A DNA stretch of 64,000 nucleotides, from NCBI GenBank assembly GCA_950295325.1, contig OX485807.1, positions 51,264,796-51,328,795 of the forward strand, given 5' to 3'. Source of the DNA: Polytrichum commune (lineage: Eukaryota; Streptophyta; Polytrichopsida; Polytrichales; Polytrichaceae). How positions within the stretch are numbered: the stretch's first letter is position 1; every line of letters starts with the position of its first letter. Under the pieces are notes generated by a model. It worked only from the letters and a program-made list of their open reading frames with translations, made no database searches and had not been told where the DNA came from. The position numbers were made by a program, and so were the translations under genes. This document shows, piece after piece, positions 1-9,571 of this stretch.

Positions 1-1757
1 TTTGAAATGTAGGTGATTGTATACTAAAAGACCGTGGACATGATGTGTGCAAGCATTTGGCATCATAGTGGAGACATTGAACTAGATGTGCACCAACGAT
101 TTATTCCAGCATTGGCCAAAAAGTCCAAAATTATCTAAAGATTAATTTATTGTTTTAGTGAAGGCTTGGCCCATGCATCTTTGGCAACCATCAACTAAGA
201 TATGGTGGTAGCATCGGCCAATGTGCTAGATGCCAAGTGCAATCGTCACGGATGGAAGTTTGGTCAATGAAGGTGAGCAAACTGCTTTGAATGGTCCCAA
301 CTCTCTAAGCATATTCTAATTGAACAAGGTGAAGAAACTCACGGGCAGATCACTTAGCGCATGACTCTAGTCTTGATTCAATTTCAATGCGGGGTTGGAC
401 CAAAAAGCGTTTATCCTTCAAAACTTGTACAAATTAATTCATAGGACCTAAACTTTAGGAAACACTTGGAGATGCAATACGGTAGGTGTAATGACATTTT
501 AGTACATAATATATAGCATGGAAGGATACATCTTTAATTGTAGATTTGATGTTTTAAAAGTGTTGCCTAATTCATTAAGGTATGACAAAATTGGAATTTG
601 TAGGCTTAGTTGGCGACATAATGCACACTACATTGGTGAATGCATTATCTGTAGTGATGGAGAAAATTTTCACCTTGTGGTGGATGAAAAATGTAGATGA
701 CATGTTTGTGTTGCTTCCCATGTGCTTCCACACTCCTCAGGTTTGGTGGTTTGAGGGTTTGCACATCCGTTTGTTGCTTTCATGGTTGGGTGCTTTGAGG
801 ATCAGGTGCAATAATTTCTTTGAGGTTGTTTCAAGGTTCAAGGGTGCTTGGTGCTCTCCTTTGATTTTTATTTGTTAAAATTGCTCTTGGAGCAGTTTCA
901 TGCTAGATTTCCACACCTACTTGGCAATTGCACCACCATAATTATCCACATCTTAATATAGTTAACTTTCCACCTATGGAAAGAAAAAAAAAACTTATAT
1001 TGTGACTTGTCCGTTAGTGTAGAGGAGAAAGTTGATTTGGGTGGCACTTAGTGATGCTACAAACATAAACAAATATTTTATGTCTCTTTGTATTTACAAA
1101 ATGATAGTTGCACATCATCTTTTCATTCATCCATTGAAAAATTTCTTATAGCATGAATCATACTAGGCATGTTGGCAAGAAAGATTCAAAAGCACCATTT
1201 GAATGGTGCTAATGCAAATACCATCCTTTAATAATACTAGTGGTAATTTCTTGTGACTCACCATCCCTATGCCCATTATTGAACTCATTTTACCACAATT
1301 GCACTTCCACCTCTAGAATGGGTCCTACTACATGGAGTGACATCACATGACACAATAGAATAAACATGTAGAACATATTTGCAGGTGACATTCTTTAACT
1401 TGAAATCACTATAGTAAAATTCGTGTAGTGCAATTTTTTCATTTTCCAGACACTATCGTCAACATCATGCAATCCCTCTACAATAAAAACAAATACACCT
1501 TGCATTTTAATAAAAATATGGGCAAGTCAACACCAATATGCATGTGAACAGTCTCAACTCAAACATTGAAATTATATGACCAAATAGAGTCTCTTGTCCC
1601 TAGCATACACATGAGAAAAGGAAATGATTGGAGGGGGTGCTATATCTTGTATCCAACCCTTGAAATAATCGCAGTCGCCGATTGAGATTTGGTGATGAGG
1701 TTTGTAGGATTAGGGCTTCAGAAAAGACATGGTGATAACCCTCAGCCCTAGAGTAAC
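1..1757. other. No recognisable gene or element
   Basis: I see no coding frame, RNA gene or element boundary I can support here. The two short open frames near 518-878 have no recognisable motif and overlap each other. The stretch is AT-rich and sits downstream of the minus-strand LRR fragment, so it may hold the 3' flank of that former gene. Confidence 0.5.
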
Positions 1758-2506
1758 TCACCCAACCCCACTATACGCACCCACTAGGCTACTAAATCCC
1801 ATGGCCTTAGTACAAACTAATTTGGTCGTTGGTCCTAGAGTAAGGCTCCAAATATTTTCCACGTCTCGGATTCCAAAAGCTTTGCCAAGAAGGTAACCAA
1901 CTACAGAGGGGAAATGAAGATCTTTCTCCTCCCATCTCCACTCCTTCCATGTTTGCCAACCTTTGTAACCCCAAAATTCTCCGGAAAGATGATACATTAT
2001 CTTATGTCTCTTACAGTCCAACCCGTATGAGCTATAGAAGTCGTGGTATGAGGGACCCGCCACCAATACCGGTTCCAACGCCTGCAATCCTTCAAGCATA
2101 TGAATGTCCTCCTCATGTAACTCTACTCCAGTGGAACTTAGGACCAACACCTTTAGGTTTGTCAATTCACTCATGTCTGACAACCGGCATAGCCATTCAC
2201 ACTCCCACAAATAGATATTTGTCAGTGCACGTAAATCTCCAAGGCCTTGCAAACTAGTCAGTTTGCATGTTGCCAGAGGCGTTGATAACTTCTAATTGCT
2301 CCAACCCACTGAGGTTCGATATCTCTGTTATTCCCAAGCCATAAATATCCAACTTACGAAGACACTGAAGCCCAGTAAGAGTAGGAAGCTTGGACAATCG
2401 TTCGCAATAACTTAAACATAATGATTTCAAACCAACCAAGCCGTCCAATCCAGGACCTTCGTCTGTATCCAACCAACTACATTCCAGTGTATGAAGGCGC
2501 TTCAAA
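1758..2506 (-). pseudogene. Leucine-rich-repeat gene fragment, frameshifted and split by a CACTA element
   Basis: Two minus-strand frames (2505-2254 and 2252-1758) read as successive LRR units with the spacing LxxLxxLxLxxC, for example GLVGLKSLCLSYCERLSKLP followed by LTNIYLWECEWLCRLSDMSE. The first frame stops at 2254. Removing one base near 2257-2260 joins it smoothly to the second as ...MQ-LTSLQGLGDLRALT, so a single-base insertion broke the gene. The 5' side ends exactly at the CACTA insertion at 2507. The reading frame resumes on the far side of that element at 15968-16022. Such LRRs occur in plant NB-LRR or receptor-like proteins, but no NB-ARC, kinase or membrane segment is visible, so the full protein class is unknown. 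The final 60 or so residues are not clear LRRs. Confidence 0.75.
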
Positions 2507-2533
2507 CACTATAAGAAACCCGCGTTTTTGGGG
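2507..2533 (+). repeat. CACTA left terminal inverted repeat
   Basis: Begins CACTATAAGAAA, preceded directly by the target duplication AAA. The first 12 bp match the right end perfectly; the following GCG/T-rich stretch matches with a few differences. Confidence 0.9.
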
Positions 2534-3774
2534 TCGTTTTAGAGAAACGAGTGATGTCTTCTGAGATGTCACTATGTTTGGCAATTAACGCCCATAGAAT
2601 TGTAGATTTTATTGGACGTTGCGTGAAACATGACAGATCATGGGGCACGACATGGCGATGTCAGGGAGGATAACCATGTTTTTGTGGATGTCATTTAATA
2701 TATGCTGACGTCCTGCGTCAGGGCGTCTGTAAGGCCGCTAACGCCACGTCATCCCCAGAGGTCTATCCACGGCATGTATGTAGTTGCGGCGGGCAGACTC
2801 AAAGTGCTGCCCGGGAAAAAAAAGGTTAGAGAATGGGCAACTACGTGTGGTTGGCTATAAAAGACAAACTTCTTTGCAAAAATTCAAGGGAATGCCACAT
2901 AAATTTCTCACGGTTCTTGAATATGGTTCTTGGCATGCGTGTTATTCTCCCGAGTTCCGTTGAAATATTTGGGGCGGATGAACCAAAAAACACAAGGGTT
3001 ATAGAGTCATTCTCTAATTGCCACAAGGTAGACATGTTCGAGCACAATTAAATACCATAGGTTCATAGCGTGTTCAACACATGTTAGCCGAATAATTAAT
3101 TAAAGTGGAAAATGGCCTTCGGCTAAACATAGAAAAAATATAAAATTTCAACTTTTGCTACAAAATGAATGTTTTCTCAGTCAATTGTTTATAATTTGGT
3201 TTGTCATATGTTGATTTTGATTTCAAAGGTTTTCAACAACATTAAATGATAATTTCCAAAAAAATTGAACTCCTCTTTTTTGAAATCTTTGGTGTCGGAC
3301 CCGCTATGAACCTCCGGTACATGAACACAACGGACGTCATTTACAAGTTGGTTGTATTGCCATACTGTGCAATCGTTGTTTTTAATTCCATGATTTATAT
3401 ATTTGTGAATTTAGACACAAGGTTTATCATTTAAATTCAAACAAGGGAAGACTTTTGCAAGCATGGCAAAATACGGCACCTCATTGCAGACACAATTCCA
3501 AAAATACATGCTGATAAACGTTCGAGTACCCATGCGGAATCTCGTGGCCACATGCCATATATAGACGAGCAACTCCTAATGGAAAAGATGTGTGCCTAGA
3601 AAATTCTGACCATCAGTTTGTTTGAACACAAAGGACATTTCTGCGGACACCCAAGTAGACATCAGCTTTGACAGTGGGTTCCTCTCCAGCAAGGCATCCC
3701 TTGCTACACAATCTTATACATTGCATGCCATGTGTAATGTGACGTTGCTGTAGGTGCTTTGGGGCGTAGCCACT
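2534..3774. promoter_or_regulatory. CACTA left subterminal and 3' untranslated region
   Basis: No gene is supported. Several GATGTC, GACGTC and ACGTCA motifs cluster in 2545-2760, as in CACTA subterminal regions where TNPA-like proteins bind. The remainder lies downstream of the last transposase exon (minus strand) and looks non-coding and AT-rich. Confidence 0.5.
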
Positions 3775-4626
3775 TCACTGTGTTCCTTCGTTTTCTTCTT
3801 CCCCACGAACATCCAACGAGGCCGGGATGTGCATGCCGCCGTCCGTTGCAAGCTCCCTAGTGGGCTCTACATCTTCCATTTGTGGTTGTAAACCCAAAAA
3901 GTCAGCATCGTGGCCCACATCGATTATGCGCGGTAAACATTGGTTGGTTTGTAGTTGCCCACGTCTACCCCTCACGTCCGTGCGACATACAACCTTCCAT
4001 CCTGGCCGAGTCGGGTCATTGGAGAAGAAAACCTGTTGACAATGCAATGGAAATGCAAATGAGTTTGAATGCAGTTTGCCATCCATGCGGTTGAAATTGG
4101 CAACGGTGAAACCATATTGATCCCGTGTGATGTTAGGATGTCCAGGATCTGCACTTGGGCGAACCCAATCGCACACTAGCACGGTGGTGCAATGGTTTCG
4201 GTAGTCTAGCTCCAAGATCTCTTCGATGTAGCCCACATACTCCTCGGTTGTCTCTATGGGTCGCCCATTTCTTAAGCCCCATGGTATTTGTCGTGTAAAA
4301 GAGGCCACCACACATGAATCGCGCGTGACGAGGCCACCCTCAGCACCTCGGACACGGAAGTGCATGCCAAACGCATACATTTTCCGGTGTGAGATTGCAT
4401 ATCGCTCAGGAGGTTGCGCATATTGCACAACATCGACGTCCACATCTTCGCTGGAGGAACGCTGACGTGACAGCCGCGACGTCAACCACGTTGCAAAGGG
4501 AGGAAGATCGTGTAGTTCCAACGGGTACCGCACTGCCAACGACGGATGCCGACGGCGACACATTTTCCGGAAGGCCTCCCTCTCTTTCCAACGCGAAACT
4601 CTAGCTGCCATATACTCCCTGCCCAA
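3775..4626 (-). CDS. TNP2 exon 4: DUF4216
   Basis: Reads YAISHRKMYAFGMHFRVRGA, then EYVGYIEEILELDY, VLVCDWVRPS, DQYGFTVANFNRM, FAFPLHCQQVFFSNDPTRPG and WKVVCRTDVRGRRG, which together define DUF4216 of CACTA transposases. The block ends at a stop at 3775-3777 after an acidic tail. The first codons, upstream of the EREAFRKMCRRRHP stretch, may be intron: no in-frame link to the previous exon exists without splicing across roughly 4627-4791. Confidence 0.78.
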   Translation of the reverse strand: MGREYMAARVSRWKEREAFRKMCRRRHPSLAVRYPLELHDLPPFATWLTSRLSRQRSSSEDVDVDVVQYAQPPERYAISHRKMYAFGMHFRVRGAEGGLVTRDSCVVASFTRQIPWGLRNGRPIETTEEYVGYIEEILELDYRNHCTTVLVCDWVRPSADPGHPNITRDQYGFTVANFNRMDGKLHSNSFAFPLHCQQVFFSNDPTRPGWKVVCRTDVRGRRGQLQTNQCLPRIIDVGHDADFLGLQPQMEDVEPTRELATDGGMHIPASLDVRGEEENEGTQ

Positions 4627-4791
4627 GGTTGGGTGCCATTAAATTCTGGTTAGAAATGGCCCTTGCATGTATATAAAAGTGATGCAAATGCTTAGTGCCA
4701 GTCATCTGCAAAATCACATGTGACGCGTATATCTCAAATAGAATGTCAATTGGGACATCATGTCGAACACACCCTCATGCACGGCTGCATG

Positions 4792-5433
4792 TCACAGTTG
4801 ACATGCCACAGGTATATTGCATGGGGTGACAGCATACATCAGCGAGGCTTCAAGTAAAGAAAGTCTGGGTTCCACTAACTCTCTGCAACGCTCCAATGAA
4901 GACGCATTGTCCAACACAAAAGCGTGCGCGTAGTTGCGGAACTCGTCGGACATCTTCCGCTTTTGTTGTGAGTTGCAACGCAGAATCTCATCGTTCATGA
5001 TTGCATCCTCTTCAGTGTCCCATACACGATGTGTAGTTCCTTTGTACTGATGCATGTACTCCGTGCAAAATCCAAGCATGTCGTCCATTTGATAACCTTC
5101 CGCTATGCTCCCCTCCGGATGTGCAAATGTTCGAACGTAATCTTTCAATGTTTTCATGTACCGTTCTATGGGATACATCCAACGACAATGCACTGGACCG
5201 CACGTGTACAATTGCTCCACCAAATGCACGGGAAGATGCGTCATGACATTCATAAATGTCGGGGGAAACTCCTTCTCCATGACGCACGTCGCCATCACCA
5301 CATCCACCATCGTACCCTCTTTGTCGCTTCTCTTCACCTCCTTAACGCATAGTCTCTGAAACACTCTACTCATTTTGATTATAGCAACGCGCACGCTTTC
5401 ATCCAAAAGGTTACGTACAGCCACTGGGAGAAT
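4792..5433 (-). CDS. TNP2 exon 3: DUF4218
   Basis: Starts after CTTCCAG with ILPVAVRNLLDESVRVAI and holds FPPTFMNVMTHLPVHLVEQL, GPVHCRWMYPIERYMKTLKD and RTFAHPEGSIAEGY, the core of DUF4218. DUF4218 is a domain of unknown mechanism found directly C-terminal to TNP2 cores. The right-hand intron is 5692-5434. The 3' boundary is uncertain: the open frame runs to 4792, but splicing to the next exon may occur earlier. Confidence 0.75.
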   Translation of the reverse strand: MLPVAVRNLLDESVRVAIIKMSRVFQRLCVKEVKRSDKEGTMVDVVMATCVMEKEFPPTFMNVMTHLPVHLVEQLYTCGPVHCRWMYPIERYMKTLKDYVRTFAHPEGSIAEGYQMDDMLGFCTEYMHQYKGTTHRVWDTEEDAIMNDEILRCNSQQKRKMSDEFRNYAHAFVLDNASSLERCRELVEPRLSLLEASLMYAVTPCNIPVACQL

Positions 5434-5692
5434 CTGGAAGACATGTACTTAGAAAGTCAGAGAAAGATTGTGTCGCGCCCCCTTGGACATCACCCACAAC
5501 ACCTAGGAGCGTCATGAAGAACATGGACTGCTGGAACAGTTTGATGATAACGTCACCCAGGATGGTGACGCGTCAACCATGTTTGCAATGAGGTCGCGCA
5601 AGACATCATGCGGGGTGTGCCTATACTCCTATGACACATTGATACATTGTATTACAACATTGACATTCCCGAGGGTGTCAATCTTGACTTGC

Positions 5693-6040
5693 CTGTTGCA
5701 TGAGAACGTGGTAGTCGTGCGTTTTCATGTACTACAATTTCCCATCCGCTAGGCGCTTGTGAATGCTACCCACGTAATTTGTGGGAGTGCGAATATTGGA
5801 GACGATTCCAACAAACTCCACGCGTTCATTTGGCCTAAAAACATAGGGAGCGTGCGGCATATAGTACCCATCTTGTTGCCGCCGTGGGGGTTGCAACCAT
5901 ATCTCTTCGCGTATTCCCAGGTCCTCCGCGTCGACCCTGCTTCCAGGACTATCATTCATTCCAAACAGAGTCTTCAACAAGTTCTCGCACAAATTCTTCT
6001 CGCAATGCATAACATCGAGGATGTGACGCTCTAGCAGATG
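5693..6040 (-). CDS. TNP2 exon 2: conserved DVMHCEKN segment
   Basis: After the acceptor TTGTGCAG the frame reads HLLERHILDVMHCEKNLCEN, the block that always follows the YWQ end of the core in TNP2 proteins. It continues through LLKTLFGMN and a short GK-L stretch. A TAG at 5732-5734 interrupts the frame and is followed in frame by YMKTHDYHVLMQQ, a family signature, so the stop is a mutation and not the real end. The exon leaves at a GCAAGT donor, which would be a GC-AG intron. Confidence 0.72.
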
Positions 6041-6270
6041 CTGCACAAGACACATGAGCAATTTCAGACACATTTCCAGCAAGTTCATGGACACCTGCAT
6101 GTCTGGTCTATCCGTTTGAGCAAAGGTAGTAATCGTCATAGCCTTCTGGGTCAGGTTAGACGTCTTTGTAGACATCATTACAAACGATGTGACTGAGACA
6201 GACGTCGCTATGTCCACTTCAACATCATGCGCACATGATGGGCAATCATGGATTCTTATACGGGCATCAC

Positions 6271-8041
6271 CTGCCAATAATCCAGCTCGAAGAACGCACC
6301 AAGTCTTTTGACACCTGTGACATGCACAGGATCGTTGGGTCCGTTCTCTCTCCCGCCCATCTGCAGGTATGAATCGCGCCAAGCTGCATATCGAATGATA
6401 TCATCCCCCGACAGCGGTTTTGGCCTAGGACGTTGCTCTTCCTCCCCATTGAATCTCCTATTCCGGCGATACGGGTGGTGACGGGGCAAGTAACGGCGAA
6501 TGCCCCCGTAAACAATTTTGGTGCCCCTAATGCTCCGATTTGGAAGCATGTCCCCCGTTTTCGCCATCCTCGCATCGGTGTTTGGTCCACAACAAGGGCA
6601 CCCCTTGTAGCCCTTACAAGTAAGACCAGAAATGAGGCCGAATGCGGGAAAATCGGAAATGGTCCACATAAGTATGGCACGCAAAGTGAAAATGCGATTC
6701 CCTTGTGGTTGGGAGAAATCTAAAGCATCAGCACCATGCCAAAGGTCTTGTAGCTCCTTCAAAAGTGGTCGTATAAACACATCAATGTTTGAAGAGGACG
6801 GCGACTTCTTACCGGAAATCAATATGCACAACGAGATAAAAAACTTTTTGGTCACCAACCATGGCTCGAAATTGTAAATCAATATCAACACCGGCCACGT
6901 CAACCAGTTGGTGTTGTTTAGTTTAAAAGGATTCACTCCGTCCAGCGCAAGAGCCAGTCTCATGTTCCTATCGTCACACCCAAAGTTGCCAAACGCGACG
7001 TCTGTGTTGATGTGCTTCCATGCAGGGCTGTCAACCACAGAACGCATGATGTCATCACTGCTGACGTGCTTGGTGTGGCCTGTCAATAGACGCGCTATCT
7101 CAGACGAGCGCCACATCCGTTTCAACCTAGGAATTAGGGGAAAGTGCCGGATTACTTTTGCTGGAATGTTGTTGCTGCCATCCAGCCATCGTTGCGCCGT
7201 GCACTTGGGACATGAATCATGATTTGCATATTCTTCGTCATATAGAATACAACCATTGGGGCATGCATGGATATTGTTGTAGGTCAAACCAAATCGACGG
7301 ATGCTCTTCCGAGCCGCATAGTGAGTTTTGGGCAACTTGTTGGGCATCGGTAACAAGTCTCCGGACAAAAAACGGAACAACTCATCGGTAAATGTATTGC
7401 TCACACGGAACACCGAGCACATGTTCATTATGATGATCGTAGCGGACACAATGCTCATTTTCGAACCCGGGTACACTGGAGTGGTGGCCTCCGTGTACAA
7501 ACCATCCAATTCATCTTCAATGTCAACGTCTTCCTCGTTCTCCACATGCAAGCATCCTTCGGCTTCGGCCTCTTCGTGGAGTGCATCCCCTCTGCCCAAT
7601 GCCTCTGCCCAATGCCTCTAGCACCTGACGTTCAACTTCGTGGAATTCATCCAGGAGAGGTGGGTGAAGTACCCCGTCGTCGGTGTCCACATGTTGAGTT
7701 GCTGTGTCCGCATGGATGTCTTCTACAACGTCATTGTCACAACAGACGTCCTCTACCCAAATTCCAGCCGCTGGGTAGCCTTCTGGGGAGTCACCGCCTA
7801 GTAAAGACTTATGCAGGAATGGATCACGTCCTACCGCAGCGTGGTGTTCTCGTATAACTTGGATGGTTTTCCTACGTCCACCCTTGCAGTCTTTGCATGG
7901 GCACCTAAATGTGTGCACATTGTTCTCTGTAGCCACACGGAGCTCCGTGTGAAGTATAATGTCCCCAACAGGCACATGACGTAGTGTGCGTCCATCTTCC
8001 GTCAAACGAATGGTTGCACCGCGACGCACAGCCGAACCCAT
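6271..8041 (-). CDS. TNP2 exon 1: N-terminal Cys motif and transposase core
   Basis: The N-terminal part has the motif FRCPCKDCKGGRRKT and then EHHAAVGRDPF, typical of the transposase-associated domain. The core carries CPNGCILYDEEY..CPKC, the block RHFPLIPRLKRMWRSSEIA, SPAWKH.., LALALDGVNPF, the YNFEPWLVTKKFF segment and FGLISGLTCKGYKGCPCC, all hallmarks of TNP2. The exon ends FFELDYWQ at a CAG|GTGATG donor. The frame changes inside the 13-bp duplication at 7590-7615. With one repeat unit ignored, the acidic linker ALGRGDALHEEAEAEG reads straight on from the N-terminal part. Confidence 0.82.
7590..7615. repeat. 13-bp tandem duplication causing a frameshift
   Basis: The unit CTCTGCCCAATGC is present twice head to tail. 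Thirteen is not a multiple of three, and the two overlapping minus-strand frames on either side differ by exactly one position, so this duplication explains the break in the transposase gene. Confidence 0.85.
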
Positions 8042-9235
8042 GAATGTCCACACTGTATTTGGAGATGTTGCGAGGAAGGCCTTGCACAAGCCTCCACTAA
8101 CCTGGCCGATGTTCCAAACCAAACATCTGAATTTTCAGGGTCTTCGCATGGTGACGTTTGGCTTGAGGTACACTTCAAACATTAAGAATGCGCAGCCATA
8201 CTGCCACCATTGACTTCAAGGCTGTCTGAAATGCAACATTCTTCCAACTATTAGTGTGGCAGTTTGTAAATGCGCACACTACGAGGAAAAAAACCAAGGT
8301 GCATGTCGCAGAGAATGTCCACGTGGGCATTAATGTCGACGTGTTGCTATCAAAGATGACATCTGGTCTAACACCCCAATGAAGGCACCCACAGGACATG
8401 GCAGTGTGTGGACGACGTCATGCGCAAGGTGGCGCAATTCGCTCAAAAGTTGAACTTTTGTGTGCACACATATCGAATTTAGCGCACACCTGAGCAACCA
8501 CAGACCATTTCCATATATTAGAACATCTGAATACTCAATGAAGAACAAACAATGTGGGAATTACGCACATGTCACATTAGATGTCCACTAGGACATCGGA
8601 GCAGACAGGCAATTCTACTCCGAAAGTAAAAAAAACATGTAAGTAACCATTTCCCACGTGTCCCACAACCTAACCTTCACTGTGCAAGGCCCTAAAGTGA
8701 CCGAAAAGGGTCGAACACATCCTCTAAACCCTAAGCGCAGCGGTGACCCTTCTCCGGCCCATTAGAGACGCAACACTGACGTCGATGGCGATGTCGCGTG
8801 CAGCACGCAAGCGTGCTAGGGTTGTCCATATTTCCAACCTTTGCCCACAAACGCCCACAGTGGATGCCGATGACTCAGAGGCAGCTGCAGTGCTCTCGAA
8901 TTTGGTAGCACATTGCGGTGAGGAGAACGCAATGCCGAAGTCCACAAAACTTGACACATTTGCACTTCCACAACGCACACACTGTCGCCGCTCCTCACGC
9001 TTGCTGCAATTCTTTAGGAGTGAAAACTACTTGACAGGTTCTCCTTCGAGTCACATTGTGCACAAACCATGTGCAAATCAGGTGAATCTTCCAAAACATG
9101 TGTGTGCTTCAAATTGTAGGTGGTGTAGAGCGTCGAATTTTGAGTGGTTTTGAATTTCTGTGCGCTCTTTTCGAGGATGGCTGCTCCTCGAGAAAGCCCG
9201 CCTCTGCGATGGGTGGACACGGGGACTAAGCCGGG
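8042..9235. promoter_or_regulatory. Region between the divergent CACTA genes
   Basis: The transposase gene reads leftward from about 8041 and the second gene rightward from 9572, so their promoters must lie in this interval. I cannot place a TATA box with confidence. A plus-strand frame from the ATG at 8785 to 9153 encodes a short basic start (MAMSRAARKRARVV) and a Cys/His-poor remainder. It could be an extra first exon of the rightward gene or chance. I do not assign it a function. Confidence 0.35.
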
Positions 9236-9470
9236 TATGGATCCCACGGCCATAGGGTACGGTAGCGGCCATAGGGTCCGGTAGCGGTCTCGGGTATAGG
9301 GTACGGTAGCGGCCATAGGGTCCAGTACCGGTCTCGGGTATAGGGTAGGGTAGCGGCCACAGGGTTGCGCCATGTGCGCCCATAGGGTCTGCCCCCTGTG
9401 GCCATAGGGGCCATTTCTCGGCCATAGGGTTCCCGAATCTGTGCCCATAGGGCTTCGGAGGCGGCCATGG
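9236..9470. repeat. CCATAGGG-rich array with a 44-bp unit
   Basis: The unit starting GGTAGCGGCCATAGGG begins at 9261, 9305 and 9349, spacing 44 bp. The core CCATAGGG or TATAGGG recurs about ten times through to 9470 in looser spacing. The array sits between the two divergent transposon genes. It is GC-rich and open in several frames, as short-period repeats often are, so I do not treat it as coding. Confidence 0.8.
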
Positions 9471-9571
9471 GTCATGCCTGTCTTCGCATTTCTGAGCGAG
9501 CTCTCACCCGCGTCGAGTCTGTGTTTGCTGTGTCCCTGTCGACATTTCGGTGTTGCTGTCCGTCGTAGAAG

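Larger units (their letters stand above)
3775..8041 (-). pseudogene. TNP2-like CACTA transposase gene, near-intact with a frameshift and a nonsense codon
   Basis: Four coding blocks in order match the TNP2 (Transposase_21) layout: an N-terminal transposase-associated zinc-knuckle-like region, the catalytic TNP2 core, DUF4218, then DUF4216. I propose introns at 6270-6041 (GT-AG), 5692-5434 (GC-AG), and one between about 4792 and 4626. I choose the ATG at 8041 because the upstream open frame starts at a TTG. Two lesions are visible: a 13-bp tandem duplication at 7590-7615 that shifts the frame, and a TAG at 5732-5734 just before the conserved MKTHDYHVLMQQ motif. The product would act in the nucleus, binding element ends and catalysing cut-and-paste transposition. 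The second plus-strand gene is its likely partner. Confidence 0.82.

Noticed and set aside
518-878. Short plus-strand frames near the left edge
   Set aside because: Two overlapping short frames with no motif and AT-rich context; no support as genes.
9236-9470. Interstitial telomere repeat
   Set aside because: The core is CCATAGGG/TATAGGG in a 44-bp unit, not TTTAGGG arrays.
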